A DNA stretch of 59,127 nucleotides, taken from positions 1 through 59,127 of the forward strand of contig JAAWBZ010000028.1 of the NCBI GenBank assembly GCA_022792945.1. The letters run 5' to 3'. A model generated the notes under the pieces. The model saw only the letters and a list, made by a program, of their open reading frames with translations. It was not told where the DNA came from and did no database searches. The stretch is from Oscillospiraceae bacterium. GTDB taxonomy: Bacteria; Bacillota; Clostridia; Oscillospirales; Oscillospiraceae. Numbering within the stretch: position 1 is the first letter of the stretch; every line of letters starts with the position of its first letter. Of the stretch, positions 42,670 through 51,629 are shown piece by piece. Both the position numbers and the translations under genes were made by a program.

Positions 42670-43704
42670 ATGACGAAAAAAATGATCAAAATGGCCATTG
42701 TCGGCGCGGGCCTCTGGGGCGAGGCCCACGCCAGCATCTACCGCGAGCACGACTGGGCCGAGCCGGCGGCGATCTGCGATTTGAATCTGGAGCGTGCCCG
42801 GGCATTCGCGGAAAAGTTCGGCATCAGGGAGGTCTACGGCGATTACCGGGAGATGCTGGAGAAGTGCGGCTGCGACGCGGTGGCCATTGTGACGCCGGAT
42901 TTCCTCCACGCCGACATCGCCGTGGCCTGCGCCGAGGCTGGGAAGCATATGATTATAGAGAAGCCCCTGGCCACCACCCGCGGGGATGTGATGCGGATGC
43001 TGGAGGCCATCGAGGGACACGGCGTGCGGGCCATGGTGGACCTGCACAACCGCTGGAATCCGCCCTTTAATACGGTGAAGCAGCTGGTGGCCTCCGGGAA
43101 GTACGGCACGCCCAGAAGCGCCCACTTCCGGCTCAACGACAACCTCTGGGTGGCCACGGATATGCTCAAGTGGTGTGCCAAATCCTCCATCCTCTGGTTT
43201 TTGGGCAGCCACTCCCTGGACACCATGAACTGGGTCATCGGGGATTACCCGGTGGAGGTCTACGCGGCCAAGACCGAGGGGAAGCTCAAATCCCTGGGCA
43301 TCGACACGGTGGACACCTACCTCTCCACCATCAAGTATTCCCAGGGGGCCGTCGCCCACATGGAGAACTCCTGGGTCACGCCCAACGGCAACCCCAATGT
43401 CAACGACTTTAAGTTCAATCTGCTCTGCACCGAGGGCAAGTTTGACATCAACGCCTCCAGCCACGACCTTTTGCAGGTGACGGACCAGGAGCGGATGATT
43501 ACGCAGGATATTCTGGTGAAGAATTTTGTGTTCGACAAGTGCCGCGGCTTCGCCTACGAGTCCATCCGCAGCTTCATCGACAGGCTCTCCTGCGGAGAGG
43601 AATTCCATGTGACGCTGCGGGAGGCGGCCAACGTGTCGCTGGCGCTGCTGGCCATTATGGAGTCGGCGGAGACGGGGCTGCCGGTCAAGGTCGAGCGGAT
43701 TTAA
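42670..43704 (+). CDS. Gfo/Idh/MocA-family oxidoreductase (inositol/sugar dehydrogenase-like, locus 2)
   Basis: A 344-residue NAD(P)-dependent enzyme with a clear GAGLWG cofactor motif (12-17), EKP at 97-99 and the DLHNRWNPPFNTVKQLV segment typical of inositol 2-dehydrogenase-like members. The C-terminal domain has the substrate-facing GSHSLDTMNWVIGDYPVEVY. AAGGGAGA precedes the ATG. It opens locus 2, followed by an SDR (15 bases) and a CUT2 importer. A cyclic polyol or sugar acid as substrate fits this company. Confidence 0.9.
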   Translation: MTKKMIKMAIVGAGLWGEAHASIYREHDWAEPAAICDLNLERARAFAEKFGIREVYGDYREMLEKCGCDAVAIVTPDFLHADIAVACAEAGKHMIIEKPLATTRGDVMRMLEAIEGHGVRAMVDLHNRWNPPFNTVKQLVASGKYGTPRSAHFRLNDNLWVATDMLKWCAKSSILWFLGSHSLDTMNWVIGDYPVEVYAAKTEGKLKSLGIDTVDTYLSTIKYSQGAVAHMENSWVTPNGNPNVNDFKFNLLCTEGKFDINASSHDLLQVTDQERMITQDILVKNFVFDKCRGFAYESIRSFIDRLSCGEEFHVTLREAANVSLALLAIMESAETGLPVKVERI

Positions 43705-43719
43705 AAGGAGGGGCGCGGA

Positions 43720-44496
43720 ATGCAGAAGGACAAAAGCCTCCGGGGAAAAGCGGCCGTGGTGACCGGCGCGCGGCAGGGATTGGGGAAAATCTTTGCCCGG
43801 GCGCTGGCCGGGGCCGGCGCGGAGGTGTTCCTCATGGCGCGGAACGTGCCGGCGCTGGAGGAAGCGGCGGCGGAAATTCAGGCGGAGACCGGGGCGGTCT
43901 GTCACGTGGTTCCCATCGATATTCTCGACGAGGGAAGCGTGGAACGCGCGGCGGCGCACGTGAAGGAGACGGCGGGGCGGCTGGACATTCTGGTGAACAA
44001 CGCGGCCCTGGGCCGCGGCGCGGCGCCCTTGCAGGACACCAGCCTGGAGGAGTGGAACGCCACCATCGGCACCAACCTGACAGGGACCTTTCTGTGCATG
44101 AAGCACTTCGGCCGGATCATGATCGCGCAGCGGTCAGGGAAGGTCATCAACATGACCTCCCTGGCGGCGCGGGCGGTGCTGAAGGGGGCCTGCACCGGCG
44201 CTTACGACTGCTCCAAGGCGGCGGTGGGTTGCCTGACCCGCTGTATGGCGGCGGAGTGGGCGCAGTACGGCATTCAGGTGAACTCCATCTCGCCGGGCTT
44301 CTTCCTCACGGACATCAACAAGCGCTTCCTGGCGGACACCCCTGGCTTTTATGAGAGCTCCTGCGCGGGCGTCCCCCTGGGCCGCTGGGGCGCGCCGGAG
44401 GAGCTGGCGCCGCTGCTGCTGTTTCTGGCGTCGGGCGCCTCGGACTACGTCACCGGCGCGGATTTCAACATGGACGGCGGCTATACGCTCTGGTGA
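43720..44496 (+). CDS. SDR-family oxidoreductase (gluconate/sugar dehydrogenase-like, locus 2)
   Basis: A 258-residue short-chain dehydrogenase with TGARQGLG (15-22), NNAALG (93-98), catalytic Ser147, Tyr162 and Lys166, and GADFNMDGGYTLW at the end. The general form is that of gluconate 5-dehydrogenase or 2-deoxygluconate dehydrogenase relatives. AAAAGGAGG precedes the start, 15 bases after the Gfo/Idh gene. Within the operon it probably performs a second oxidation of the imported compound. Confidence 0.9.
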   Translation: MQKDKSLRGKAAVVTGARQGLGKIFARALAGAGAEVFLMARNVPALEEAAAEIQAETGAVCHVVPIDILDEGSVERAAAHVKETAGRLDILVNNAALGRGAAPLQDTSLEEWNATIGTNLTGTFLCMKHFGRIMIAQRSGKVINMTSLAARAVLKGACTGAYDCSKAAVGCLTRCMAAEWAQYGIQVNSISPGFFLTDINKRFLADTPGFYESSCAGVPLGRWGAPEELAPLLLFLASGASDYVTGADFNMDGGYTLW

Positions 44497-44532
44497 GCGG
44501 AGGTTCCAAAAAAGCAGAGGGGATGATGAGTT

Positions 44533-46020
44533 TTGTCAGAGTACATTCTGGAGGTCAAAAATCTCAACAAGACCTATTCCGGCATCCAGGTGCTCCACGA
44601 CGTGGCTTTCGGCCTCCGGCGCGGTGAGACCCACGCGCTGGTGGGCGAGAACGGCGCGGGCAAGTCCACGCTGATCAAAATCATTGCCGGCGTGGTGGAC
44701 CCGGATGGCGGCAGCGAAATCTACTGGGACGGCGCGCTGGTGCCCAGGATGACGGCCCACAGGTCCATGGAGCTGGGCCTCTCGGTCATCTATCAGGACA
44801 TCAGCATGTTCCCCAACCTCTCCATCGCGGAGAACATCTGCAAGGGGCTGTTCCACGACCCGTTCGTGCAGTTCAAGAAAATTCGGGCCACGGCCCGGAA
44901 GGCTCTGGACACCATGGGCGTGGAGCTGGACCTGGGGCAGAGGCTGGGCGAGATCAGCGTGGGCAAGCAGCAGCTGGTGGCCATCGCCCGGGCCATCACC
45001 TTCGATGCCAAGGTCATTGTGATGGATGAGCCGACGGCGGCGCTCTCCTCCACGGAGGTGCGGATGCTCTACCGCATCATTGAGACCCTCAAGGCGCGGG
45101 GCGTCAGCATTGTCTACATCTCCCACAAGCTGGAGGAGATTTTCACCGTGGCCGACCGGATCACGGTGCTGCGGGACGGCCATAAGGTCGCCACCGACGA
45201 GGCGAAAAGCTTCACCAGCGAGTCGCTTATCAACATGATGGTGGGCCGCGAGCTGCGGTTCGTGCCCATGCGCAACGAGCTGGGAACGTCCGAGGAGGTG
45301 CTCTTCGAGGTCAAGGGGCTTCGGAACGCGCCCATGGTCAACGACGTCTCCTTCCGGGTTTACCGCAACGAGGTTTTGGGCGTCACCGGCCTGGTGGGCG
45401 CAGGGCGCAGCGAGATGGCCCAGACCATCTTCGGCCTCATGGACCGGGAGGCCGGTGAGCTGTATATCCATGGCGACAAGGTCACCATTAAGGACACCAA
45501 CGACGCCATCCGAAAGGGTATCTGCTACCTGCCTGAGGACCGGCGCACCCAGGGGCTGTTCATGGACCAGTCCATGATCTGGAACATCACGGCGGTGACG
45601 CTGCTCAAGCAGCGCGGGCCGCAGCACCTGCTCAGCGGAAAGAAGGAGCTGGAGACCTGCGGGCGGTACATCGACGCGGTCAGCATCCGGCCCAATCTGC
45701 CGAAGATCCACGCCAGGAACCTCTCCGGCGGCAACGCGCAGAAGGTGCTGTTCAGCCGGTGGATGAACGCCGACCCCAAGGTGCTGATCGTTGATGAGCC
45801 GACGGCCGGCGTCGATGTGGGCGCGAAAGCGGAAATTCATAAGATTCTCCGCAGCATGGCGGCGTCCGGTGTGGCGGTGATCCTGATCTCCTCCGATCTC
45901 TCCGAGGTATTCGCCGTGTCCGACCGCATCCTGGTGATGCGCGAGGGACGGATCGTGGACGAGGTCGCCGCCGGCGAGGCGACCCAGGAGGGCATCCTGG
46001 AGCGGGGCCTGGGCGGTTAG
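44533..46020 (+). CDS. sugar ABC transporter ATP-binding protein (CUT2, locus 2)
   Basis: A 495-residue double ATPase. First domain: Walker A GENGAGKST, signature region ISVGKQQLVAIARA, Walker B VIVMDEPTAAL. Second: degenerate Walker A GLVGAGRSE, LSGGNAQKVLFSRW, VLIVDEPTAGVD. Start is TTG (44533), with AGAGGGG about 11 bases upstream and no better codon. Two permease genes follow, so this ATPase drives a heterodimeric channel. Confidence 0.94.
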   Translation: MSEYILEVKNLNKTYSGIQVLHDVAFGLRRGETHALVGENGAGKSTLIKIIAGVVDPDGGSEIYWDGALVPRMTAHRSMELGLSVIYQDISMFPNLSIAENICKGLFHDPFVQFKKIRATARKALDTMGVELDLGQRLGEISVGKQQLVAIARAITFDAKVIVMDEPTAALSSTEVRMLYRIIETLKARGVSIVYISHKLEEIFTVADRITVLRDGHKVATDEAKSFTSESLINMMVGRELRFVPMRNELGTSEEVLFEVKGLRNAPMVNDVSFRVYRNEVLGVTGLVGAGRSEMAQTIFGLMDREAGELYIHGDKVTIKDTNDAIRKGICYLPEDRRTQGLFMDQSMIWNITAVTLLKQRGPQHLLSGKKELETCGRYIDAVSIRPNLPKIHARNLSGGNAQKVLFSRWMNADPKVLIVDEPTAGVDVGAKAEIHKILRSMAASGVAVILISSDLSEVFAVSDRILVMREGRIVDEVAAGEATQEGILERGLGG

Positions 46021-46031
46021 GAGGTAGAAAT

Positions 46032-47009
46032 ATGAGTCTCATTAAAAAACGGGGCCGCGAGCTGTTTTTGATGGCGATCATCCTTCTGATCGGCGTGATT
46101 GTCTCGCTGCGGGCGCCGGCCTTCTTCAGCGTCATCAACATCACCAGCATCCTCTACGGCAACGCCATCATCGGCATCATGGCCATCGGCATGATGATCG
46201 TCATCACCACAGCCAACATCGATGTCTCCGTGGGCGCGCAGTTCGCCGTGTGCAATATGATCTGCGCCGCCTTTGTCAAGGCCACCGACGGGCGGTACGC
46301 CGCGGCGGCAGTGCTGATCTCCATGGTCATCGGCATGGCGCTGGGCATGTTCAACGGGCTGCTGATCGCGAAGCTCAACATCCCTGCCATTGTGGTGACC
46401 CTCGGCACCATGAACATCATGCGCGGCGGCATCTACTATCTGACCAACGGCAACTGGATTGACGGGCTCTCCGGGCCCTTCACCAGGCTCGCCAGCTCCC
46501 GGGTGCTTCTGAACGTGCCCATGGCGGTGTACATCTGGCTTTTGGTGGCGGTGATCACCTATGTGGTGCTCTACCGGACCAACATGGGGCGCAACATCCT
46601 GGCCATCGGCGGCAATCTGGTGGCCGCCACCCGCGTGGGCATCAGCAAGCTGCGGGTATACCTGTTCGCCTTCGGCTACCTGGGCGCGCTGGTGGGGCTG
46701 GGCGGCGCGGTCTCGGCGGCGAAGCTCAAAATCGCGCAGCCCTCCAACGGCATCGGCTATGAGATGGACCTGATCGCCGCGGCCATCATCGGCGGCACGC
46801 AGTTCTCCGGCGGCGTGGCCTCCATCCTCGGCACAGTGCTGGGCGTGCTGCTGCTGGGCGTCATCGACAACGGGCTGGTGCTGGCGAAGGTGCCGGTCTA
46901 CTGGCAGGACCTGGCCACCGGCGCGATCATCATCATCGCCGTGACCACCTCGGCGCTGCGGGAGTTTGCCCCGGCCCGGAAAAAGACGCGGAAGGAGGCG
47001 GTGAAATGA
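46032..47009 (+). CDS. sugar ABC transporter permease 1 (CUT2, locus 2)
   Basis: A 325-residue membrane protein, 8-10 helices, with GMMIVITTANIDVSVGAQFA and the coupling loop RTNMGRNILAIGGNLVAATR, then AIIGGTQFSGGVASILGT. GGAGGTAG precedes the ATG 11 bases after the ATPase. Its stop overlaps the next permease start by 4 bases. Confidence 0.93.
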   Translation: MSLIKKRGRELFLMAIILLIGVIVSLRAPAFFSVINITSILYGNAIIGIMAIGMMIVITTANIDVSVGAQFAVCNMICAAFVKATDGRYAAAAVLISMVIGMALGMFNGLLIAKLNIPAIVVTLGTMNIMRGGIYYLTNGNWIDGLSGPFTRLASSRVLLNVPMAVYIWLLVAVITYVVLYRTNMGRNILAIGGNLVAATRVGISKLRVYLFAFGYLGALVGLGGAVSAAKLKIAQPSNGIGYEMDLIAAAIIGGTQFSGGVASILGTVLGVLLLGVIDNGLVLAKVPVYWQDLATGAIIIIAVTTSALREFAPARKKTRKEAVK

Positions 47010-47950
47010 TCCGGAAGCTGAAGCAATCCGAGCACAAGAACGAATGGGTCCTGGCGGCGGTGTTCCTGGCGATGTTCGTGCTGTTCTCCATCGTCAGCCG
47101 GCACTTCCTCTCGCTGACCAACGTGATGAGCCTGCTGAGCCAGATGGTGGAGCTGGGCCTTCTGACCCTGGCCATGTCCGCCACCATGATCAGCGGCGGC
47201 ATGGATTTGTCCATCAGCGCCATTTGCAGCCTGTGTACGGTGTTCCTGGGCATCTTCATCGGCCAGTCGGGGATGCCCAGCGGCCTGGCGATGCTGCTGA
47301 CGCTCCTGACCGCCCTGGCCTGCGGCGTGTTCAACGGGTTTCTGGTGGGCTATCTGAAGGTACCCTCCATGCTGGCGACCCTGGGCACCCAGTCGCTGTT
47401 CGCCGGCATCGGGCTGGTGGTCTCCAACGGCGTGACCGTCTCCATCCCCAACACCACCTTTGCCCTCTTCGGGCGGACGAAGCTGGGGGGCTTCTTCCCC
47501 CTCCAGATCCTCCTGTGGGCCGCCGCCATCGTCGTCGCGGTGCTGATCTTCAGCTACCTGGTCACGGGCCGGCGCATTTACCTGATCGGCTCGAGCATGG
47601 AGGTGGCGCGGTTCAGCGGCATCAACCTGCGCAGGAACCTGTTTGTCACCTATATCTTCAGCGCGGTGCTGGCCTTTGTGGCCTCGCTGGTGTTCACGTC
47701 CAAGATCTCCGCGGGGCGCGCCGACGTGGCCGACAGCCTGCTGCTGAAAACCGTGTCGGCGTCCGTGTTCGGCGGCGTCAGCACCCTGGGCGGCATCGGC
47801 ACCCTGGGCGGGGCCATGCTGGGCGTGGCGGTGATCACGCTGATCTCCAACGGGCTGGACATGGTCAACGCTTCCTCTTATCTCCAGCAGGTCGTCATCG
47901 GCGCGATGCTCCTGATCGTTCTGGCGTACCGGCACGTCCGGCGGAAATGA
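47006..47950 (+). CDS. sugar ABC transporter permease 2 (CUT2, locus 2)
   Basis: A 314-residue second permease, homologous to but clearly different from permease 1: TMISGGMDLSISAICSL, coupling loop RRIYLIGSSMEVARFSGINL, and ASVFGGVSTLGGIGTLGGAM. It is coupled by an ATGA overlap. Paired non-identical permeases are typical of AI-2 (Lsr)- and rhamnose-type CUT2 importers and set locus 2 apart from the single-permease loci 1 and 3. Confidence 0.93.
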   Translation: MIRKLKQSEHKNEWVLAAVFLAMFVLFSIVSRHFLSLTNVMSLLSQMVELGLLTLAMSATMISGGMDLSISAICSLCTVFLGIFIGQSGMPSGLAMLLTLLTALACGVFNGFLVGYLKVPSMLATLGTQSLFAGIGLVVSNGVTVSIPNTTFALFGRTKLGGFFPLQILLWAAAIVVAVLIFSYLVTGRRIYLIGSSMEVARFSGINLRRNLFVTYIFSAVLAFVASLVFTSKISAGRADVADSLLLKTVSASVFGGVSTLGGIGTLGGAMLGVAVITLISNGLDMVNASSYLQQVVIGAMLLIVLAYRHVRRK

Positions 47951-48005
47951 TCCGTCCACTGTCCGAGCATTCGGATTTGGAAATAATCATAACGGAGGAA
48001 AGAAC

Positions 48006-49127
48006 ATGAAAAAACTGATCGCTTTGCTGGTGGTACTCACCATGCTCCTCGGCCTGGCCGCCTGCGGCACCACCACCGAGGACCCCGCCCCCGCGCCGGC
48101 GGACACCCCCGCCGACAGCGCCCCGGCTGAGACCACGCCCGATGCCCCCGCCGAGCCTGAAAAGACCGAAGAGCCCGCTGAGACCGGCAGCGGCGACGCC
48201 GAGCCGGCCGCGTCCGGCTCCAAGGGGACCATCGCCGTGGTCTGCTATGTGACCTCCGCGCCGTACTTCTCCTCCGGCGAGGCAGCCGCCATCGCCGCCG
48301 GCGAGGCGCTGGGCTACGACGTGATCTGGACCGGTACCTCCGAGGTGGACACCGCGGGCCTCATTTCCGTGGTGGAGAACCTGATCTCCCAGGGCGTGGA
48401 CGGCATCTGCCTGGCCTCCGGCGACACCTCCTCCATGGTGCCCATCTGCCAGGAAGCCATGAGCAAGGGCATCAAGGTCGTCACCTTTGACCTGGACATC
48501 GAGCCCGAGGGCCGCGACGCCTACGCCGGCCTGGATGACCTCTCGGAGCTGGCCGTGCCGCAGGTGGAGTCCATTGTGGCCTCCATCGGTGAGGAGGGCG
48601 ACGTGGCCGTCGTCACCGGCGTGCTGACCAACGAGCTGCTCCAGAAGCGCATCGAGCGTATGTACAGCTACGCCGAGGAGAAGTACCCGGGGCTGAACTT
48701 CGTCACCGTGGAGGGCACCAACGAGGACTCCGAGGCCGCCTATACCGCCGCCATGAACATCATGACCGCCTATCCCGACGTGGACGCCATCGTCTCCAAC
48801 GTCTCCACGGCCCTGGGCCCCATTGCCACGGCTATTGAGGACGCCGGCATGATCGGCCAGGTCTACGCCTGTGGCCAGAGCAGCCCGAACCTTGCCAAGC
48901 CCGGCATGGCCTCCGGCGCGTGCGTGTCCGCCATCCTGTGGGACACCGCCAAGTGGCAGGAGTGGGCCGTGCGCATCTGCGCCAGCCTGATCGAGGGCAC
49001 CGAGTACGAGGTCGGCAGCTGCGGCATCGACGGCTTCCCCCAGGGCGAGTACGTGGGCGACGATGTGTTCTACTTCTATGAGACCTTCTCCTTCACGCCC
49101 GACAACATCAACGATTTCGACTTCTAA
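48006..49127 (+). CDS. sugar ABC transporter substrate-binding lipoprotein (CUT2, locus 2)
   Basis: A 373-residue lipoprotein with lipobox LAAC (Cys about 20), an Ala/Pro/Glu-rich linker to about residue 72, and a type I binding fold (VVCYVTSAPYFSSGEAAAIA, GVDGICLASGDTSSM, DVDAIVSNVSTALG). GGAGGAA precedes the ATG. It is last of the four importer genes, whereas in locus 1 it is first. Confidence 0.92.
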   Translation: MKKLIALLVVLTMLLGLAACGTTTEDPAPAPADTPADSAPAETTPDAPAEPEKTEEPAETGSGDAEPAASGSKGTIAVVCYVTSAPYFSSGEAAAIAAGEALGYDVIWTGTSEVDTAGLISVVENLISQGVDGICLASGDTSSMVPICQEAMSKGIKVVTFDLDIEPEGRDAYAGLDDLSELAVPQVESIVASIGEEGDVAVVTGVLTNELLQKRIERMYSYAEEKYPGLNFVTVEGTNEDSEAAYTAAMNIMTAYPDVDAIVSNVSTALGPIATAIEDAGMIGQVYACGQSSPNLAKPGMASGACVSAILWDTAKWQEWAVRICASLIEGTEYEVGSCGIDGFPQGEYVGDDVFYFYETFSFTPDNINDFDF

Positions 49128-49150
49128 AAGCTGAGTGAGGTAATCCTTCT

Positions 49151-49831
49151 GTGAAAATGATCGATGTAACCGGCGAGATCCGCAATGGGATGTGGACCTT
49201 CGGCTCGCTGTTTCCCAAGGTTCGGATCGAGGAACGCAGCGGCGTGTGCGAGGGCTTCGGCGATTACTTTTACACCGAGTTCGTCGGGATGCACGCGCAG
49301 GTGGGTACTTACCTGGAGACGCCGGCGCATTTCTACGGCTTTGAAAACAGCTATCTGGTGGAGGACATCCCGCTGGAGCGGCTGTACCGCGTCAGCTGCG
49401 TGGTCCTCCAGGTGCCAAAGGACGTCAGCGATCCCACCGCCCGTATCGCCGTCACCCGCGAGGAGCTGGTGCGGGCGGCGGAGGGCGTGGAGATCCGACC
49501 GGGCGACTGCATCATTGTGGCGGTAGGCTGGGACCGGCATTGGATGGACGACGACCACTTCTTTCCCAATTCTCCCTACTTCACCTGCGACGCCATGAAA
49601 TGGATCATTGATCACCGCCCCTCGATCCTGGCGACGGATACGCCGGCCTGGGAGAATCTCAGCGATCCGGGCGGGTTCTTCCCGGACTTCTACGCGGCGG
49701 ACATCCTGATGCTGGCGCCGCTGAGCAACCTCTCGCAGGTCACGGCCAGGCGGGCCAGGATCACGATCCTGCCGCTGAAGGTGGCCGGCTGCGCCGCTGC
49801 GCCGTGCCGCGTGGTGATCGAGGAGGACTGA
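49151..49831 (+). CDS. cyclase-family protein (kynurenine formamidase-like fold) with altered metal motif
   Basis: A 226-residue protein of the cyclase family (PF04199), which contains metal-dependent hydrolases such as KynB and isatin hydrolase. The usual HxGTHxDxPxH signature reads H48-AQVGTY-L-E-TP-A-H60, so the second His is Tyr54 and the Asp is Glu56. The motif EIRPGDCIIVAVGW and the C-terminal LPLKVAGCAAAPCR are family-typical. GTG at 49151 follows GAGGT; the ATG six bases later is possible. As the last gene of locus 2 it could open a lactone or hydrolyse an amide or ester of the imported compound; this is inference. Confidence 0.82.
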   Translation: MKMIDVTGEIRNGMWTFGSLFPKVRIEERSGVCEGFGDYFYTEFVGMHAQVGTYLETPAHFYGFENSYLVEDIPLERLYRVSCVVLQVPKDVSDPTARIAVTREELVRAAEGVEIRPGDCIIVAVGWDRHWMDDDHFFPNSPYFTCDAMKWIIDHRPSILATDTPAWENLSDPGGFFPDFYAADILMLAPLSNLSQVTARRARITILPLKVAGCAAAPCRVVIEED

Positions 49832-49838
49832 CAGACAG

Positions 49839-49871
49839 AGGCACCCGGAGGGAAGCTCCCTCCGGGTGCCT
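49839..49871 (+). terminator. 15-bp hairpin ending locus 2
   Basis: Perfect stem (49839-49853 with 49857-49871), loop AGC, eight bases past the stop; T-run absent. Confidence 0.65.
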
Positions 49872-49898
49872 TGCAGGCGCAAAAATCTAAATTGACGG

Positions 49899-49927
49899 TT
49901 GACGCGGGGCGGCGGGTCTGGTATGAT
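49899..49927 (+). promoter_or_regulatory. sigma-A promoter for the riboswitch–queT transcript
   Basis: TTGACG (49899-49904), 17-base spacer, TATGAT (49922-49927). Transcription should start near 49934, at the aptamer. Confidence 0.75.
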
Positions 49928-49931
49928 AGCG

Positions 49932-50055
49932 ATGCAAAAGTGCATAGACAGTTCGTAACCATCCTGTCGAAAAACAAAACTAGGGATCGCGGCCGGCTGC
50001 GGCGGGTCGCCGGGGATGGGTGCTGTGTGCCCGTCCCTTTCTGCGTTTGGAGGAA
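49932..50055 (+). ncRNA. probable preQ1 riboswitch in the queT leader
   Basis: After a small hairpin (ATGCA/TGCAT, 49932-49945) a stem GACAG (49947-49951) pairs with CTGTC (49964-49968), enclosing a 12-base C/U-rich loop. An A-rich tail GAAAAACAAAACTAGGGAT follows. ATCC in and after the loop can pair with GGAT of the tail, giving the H-type pseudoknot typical of preQ1 aptamers. Downstream, a weak hairpin before the ribosome site (about 50017-50042) could be the switch. The position before a queT gene is the known setting. The class (I or III) is not decided. Confidence 0.68.
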
Positions 50056-50062
50056 AAAACAT

Positions 50063-50578
50063 ATGAAAAAAATGACCATCCGCGAAATCAGCCTCTGCGG
50101 CGTCCTGGCCGCGCTGTACGCCGCCGTTACCCTGGCAACGGCGTCCTTTGCCTACGGGCCGATCCAGTTCCGAGTGGCCGACGCGCTGTGCGTCCTCCCC
50201 TTCTTCCTGCCGGTTACCTCGGCGGGGCTGTTTGTGGGATGCCTGATCGCCAACCTCTTCTCGCCGGTCTCGGCGCTGGATATCGTCGTCGGCTCCGCCG
50301 CCACGCTGGCCGGGTGCGTCTGGGCCTCCCGGCTGAAGCACAAGTGGCTCACGCCCCTGCCCACCATTCTGGCCAACACCGTGATGGTCGGCGCGATGCT
50401 GGCCGCCGTCCTGACGCCGGACGCGCTGCTTCAGGGGTTTTTGACCTTCGGCGCGCAGGTAGCCGCGGGGGAGATCGCCGTCATGGCCGCGCTGGGCCTG
50501 CCGCTGCTGGTCTACCTGGAGAAGAGCCGGCTTCCGGAGCGGCTCGTCGGGCCGGAACGGGTCCGGCGGCGCGCTTAA
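50063..50578 (+). CDS. queT: QueT-family queuosine precursor transporter
   Basis: A 171-residue membrane protein with about five hydrophobic helices, matching QueT (PF06177): YGPIQFRVADALCVLPFF, GLFVGCLIANLFSP and DIVVGSAATLAGC are nearly invariant. It is the substrate-specific S-component of an ECF transporter that salvages queuine or preQ1 for tRNA modification; the energising ECF module is not in the window. GGAGG stands 9 bases before the ATG. Expression is probably shut off by preQ1 through the leader. Confidence 0.93.
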   Translation: MKKMTIREISLCGVLAALYAAVTLATASFAYGPIQFRVADALCVLPFFLPVTSAGLFVGCLIANLFSPVSALDIVVGSAATLAGCVWASRLKHKWLTPLPTILANTVMVGAMLAAVLTPDALLQGFLTFGAQVAAGEIAVMAALGLPLLVYLEKSRLPERLVGPERVRRRA

Positions 50579-50662
50579 AAGCACATATTTTTTAGAAGGG
50601 AATATGCAGTCGCTATGAGCGATGACGCGCCGCCGGTCTGCCATCAGGCCGGCGGCGGGCGC

Positions 50663-51478
50663 TCAGGCGGGGGATGCCTCGATCCAGAAGATGTAGGAGG
50701 CGGTGCCGCGGTAGGCTTCGGCGTCCCACTCGGCGGTGGCCTCGTAGAGCCAGCTGCCTGCCTGCAGATCGATCTCCAGATCGCGGACCGTTACAGCCTC
50801 CGCCGCGGCGGCGGTATGGCCCACCGCCTCGATGGGCCACGCGCGGACCGTCACCGATTGGGGCGGCTCCTGGAAGCGCAGCTGCGCCGTGGCCTCCGGG
50901 GTCTCCAGCGGGGCCAGCTGGTCGCGGTAGAAGGGCTCCAGGGGGTGGGCGCAGTCGGTCATCGCGGCGCGCCAGGCGCCGTCGCCCTGGTCGGCCTCCC
51001 AGGAGAACGCGCCCGGGAGGCTCTCCACGCAGGTCTGATCACTGACCACGTCCAGCCCCGGCGGCGACGGCCACAGCCGCGGCGCGTCCTCCCGGAGGAG
51101 GCCGTTGGCGTAGGCGTTGAGGGCCTCGCAGGGGGCGTACTCCGTCTGGTAGCCCACGCCGTCGATGACCACGAAGGGGTTGTAGGCCATCACGGTCCGC
51201 TCTGTGCCGTCCCGCAGCGTCAGGGTGTAGGTGACGCCCTGGCCGGCGCATTCGGTGTAGGAATCATCCCGGCGGTAGACGACCACCGCGTCCAAAAGCA
51301 CCGCCAGGGCCTCCGTGTCCGCCACCTGCAGCGTCTTGTCCGGCGGCGTCAGGCAGACGGTGGCCCGGGCGATGTCCAGGTCCCGCAGCGGCCGCCGCCC
51401 CGCCGCCGCCCAGACCGCCGCGGCCGCTCCCAGCACCAGCAGTACCGCGGCGGCGATGCCGATCCAACGTTTTTTCAT
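50663..51478 (-). CDS. membrane-anchored or secreted protein of unknown function
   Basis: A 271-residue protein with a basic start and one long hydrophobic helix (IGIAAAVLLVLGAAAAVWAAA, here split as residues 6-26), then an extracellular domain without recognised family. Features are an early beta-rich half (TYTLTLRDGTERTVMAYNPF) and Cys at about 42, 77, 116, 150 and 176 that might form disulfides. AAAGGAG precedes the start. It lies alone between queT and a ROK regulator, convergent with the former and divergent from the latter. Confidence 0.7.
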   Translation of the reverse strand: MKKRWIGIAAAVLLVLGAAAAVWAAAGRRPLRDLDIARATVCLTPPDKTLQVADTEALAVLLDAVVVYRRDDSYTECAGQGVTYTLTLRDGTERTVMAYNPFVVIDGVGYQTEYAPCEALNAYANGLLREDAPRLWPSPPGLDVVSDQTCVESLPGAFSWEADQGDGAWRAAMTDCAHPLEPFYRDQLAPLETPEATAQLRFQEPPQSVTVRAWPIEAVGHTAAAAEAVTVRDLEIDLQAGSWLYEATAEWDAEAYRGTASYIFWIEASPA

Positions 51479-51570
51479 GATTGTAAGCTCCTTTCATGAG
51501 TATCTCTGCCCTAATACACGGAAAAAAACGCCGCTGGTTTCCGGTTAGGCCGGCTTTTGGAAAAAATGGT

Positions 51571-51599
51571 TTGCCAACGGCGGTGTTTCCTGCTATAAT
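51571..51599 (+). promoter_or_regulatory. sigma-A promoter for ROK gene 2
   Basis: TTGCCA (51571-51576), 17-base spacer, perfect TATAAT (51594-51599). Confidence 0.78.
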
Positions 51600-51629
51600 C
51601 GAGAAAACAAGAGCATTTGAAAATGGCGG

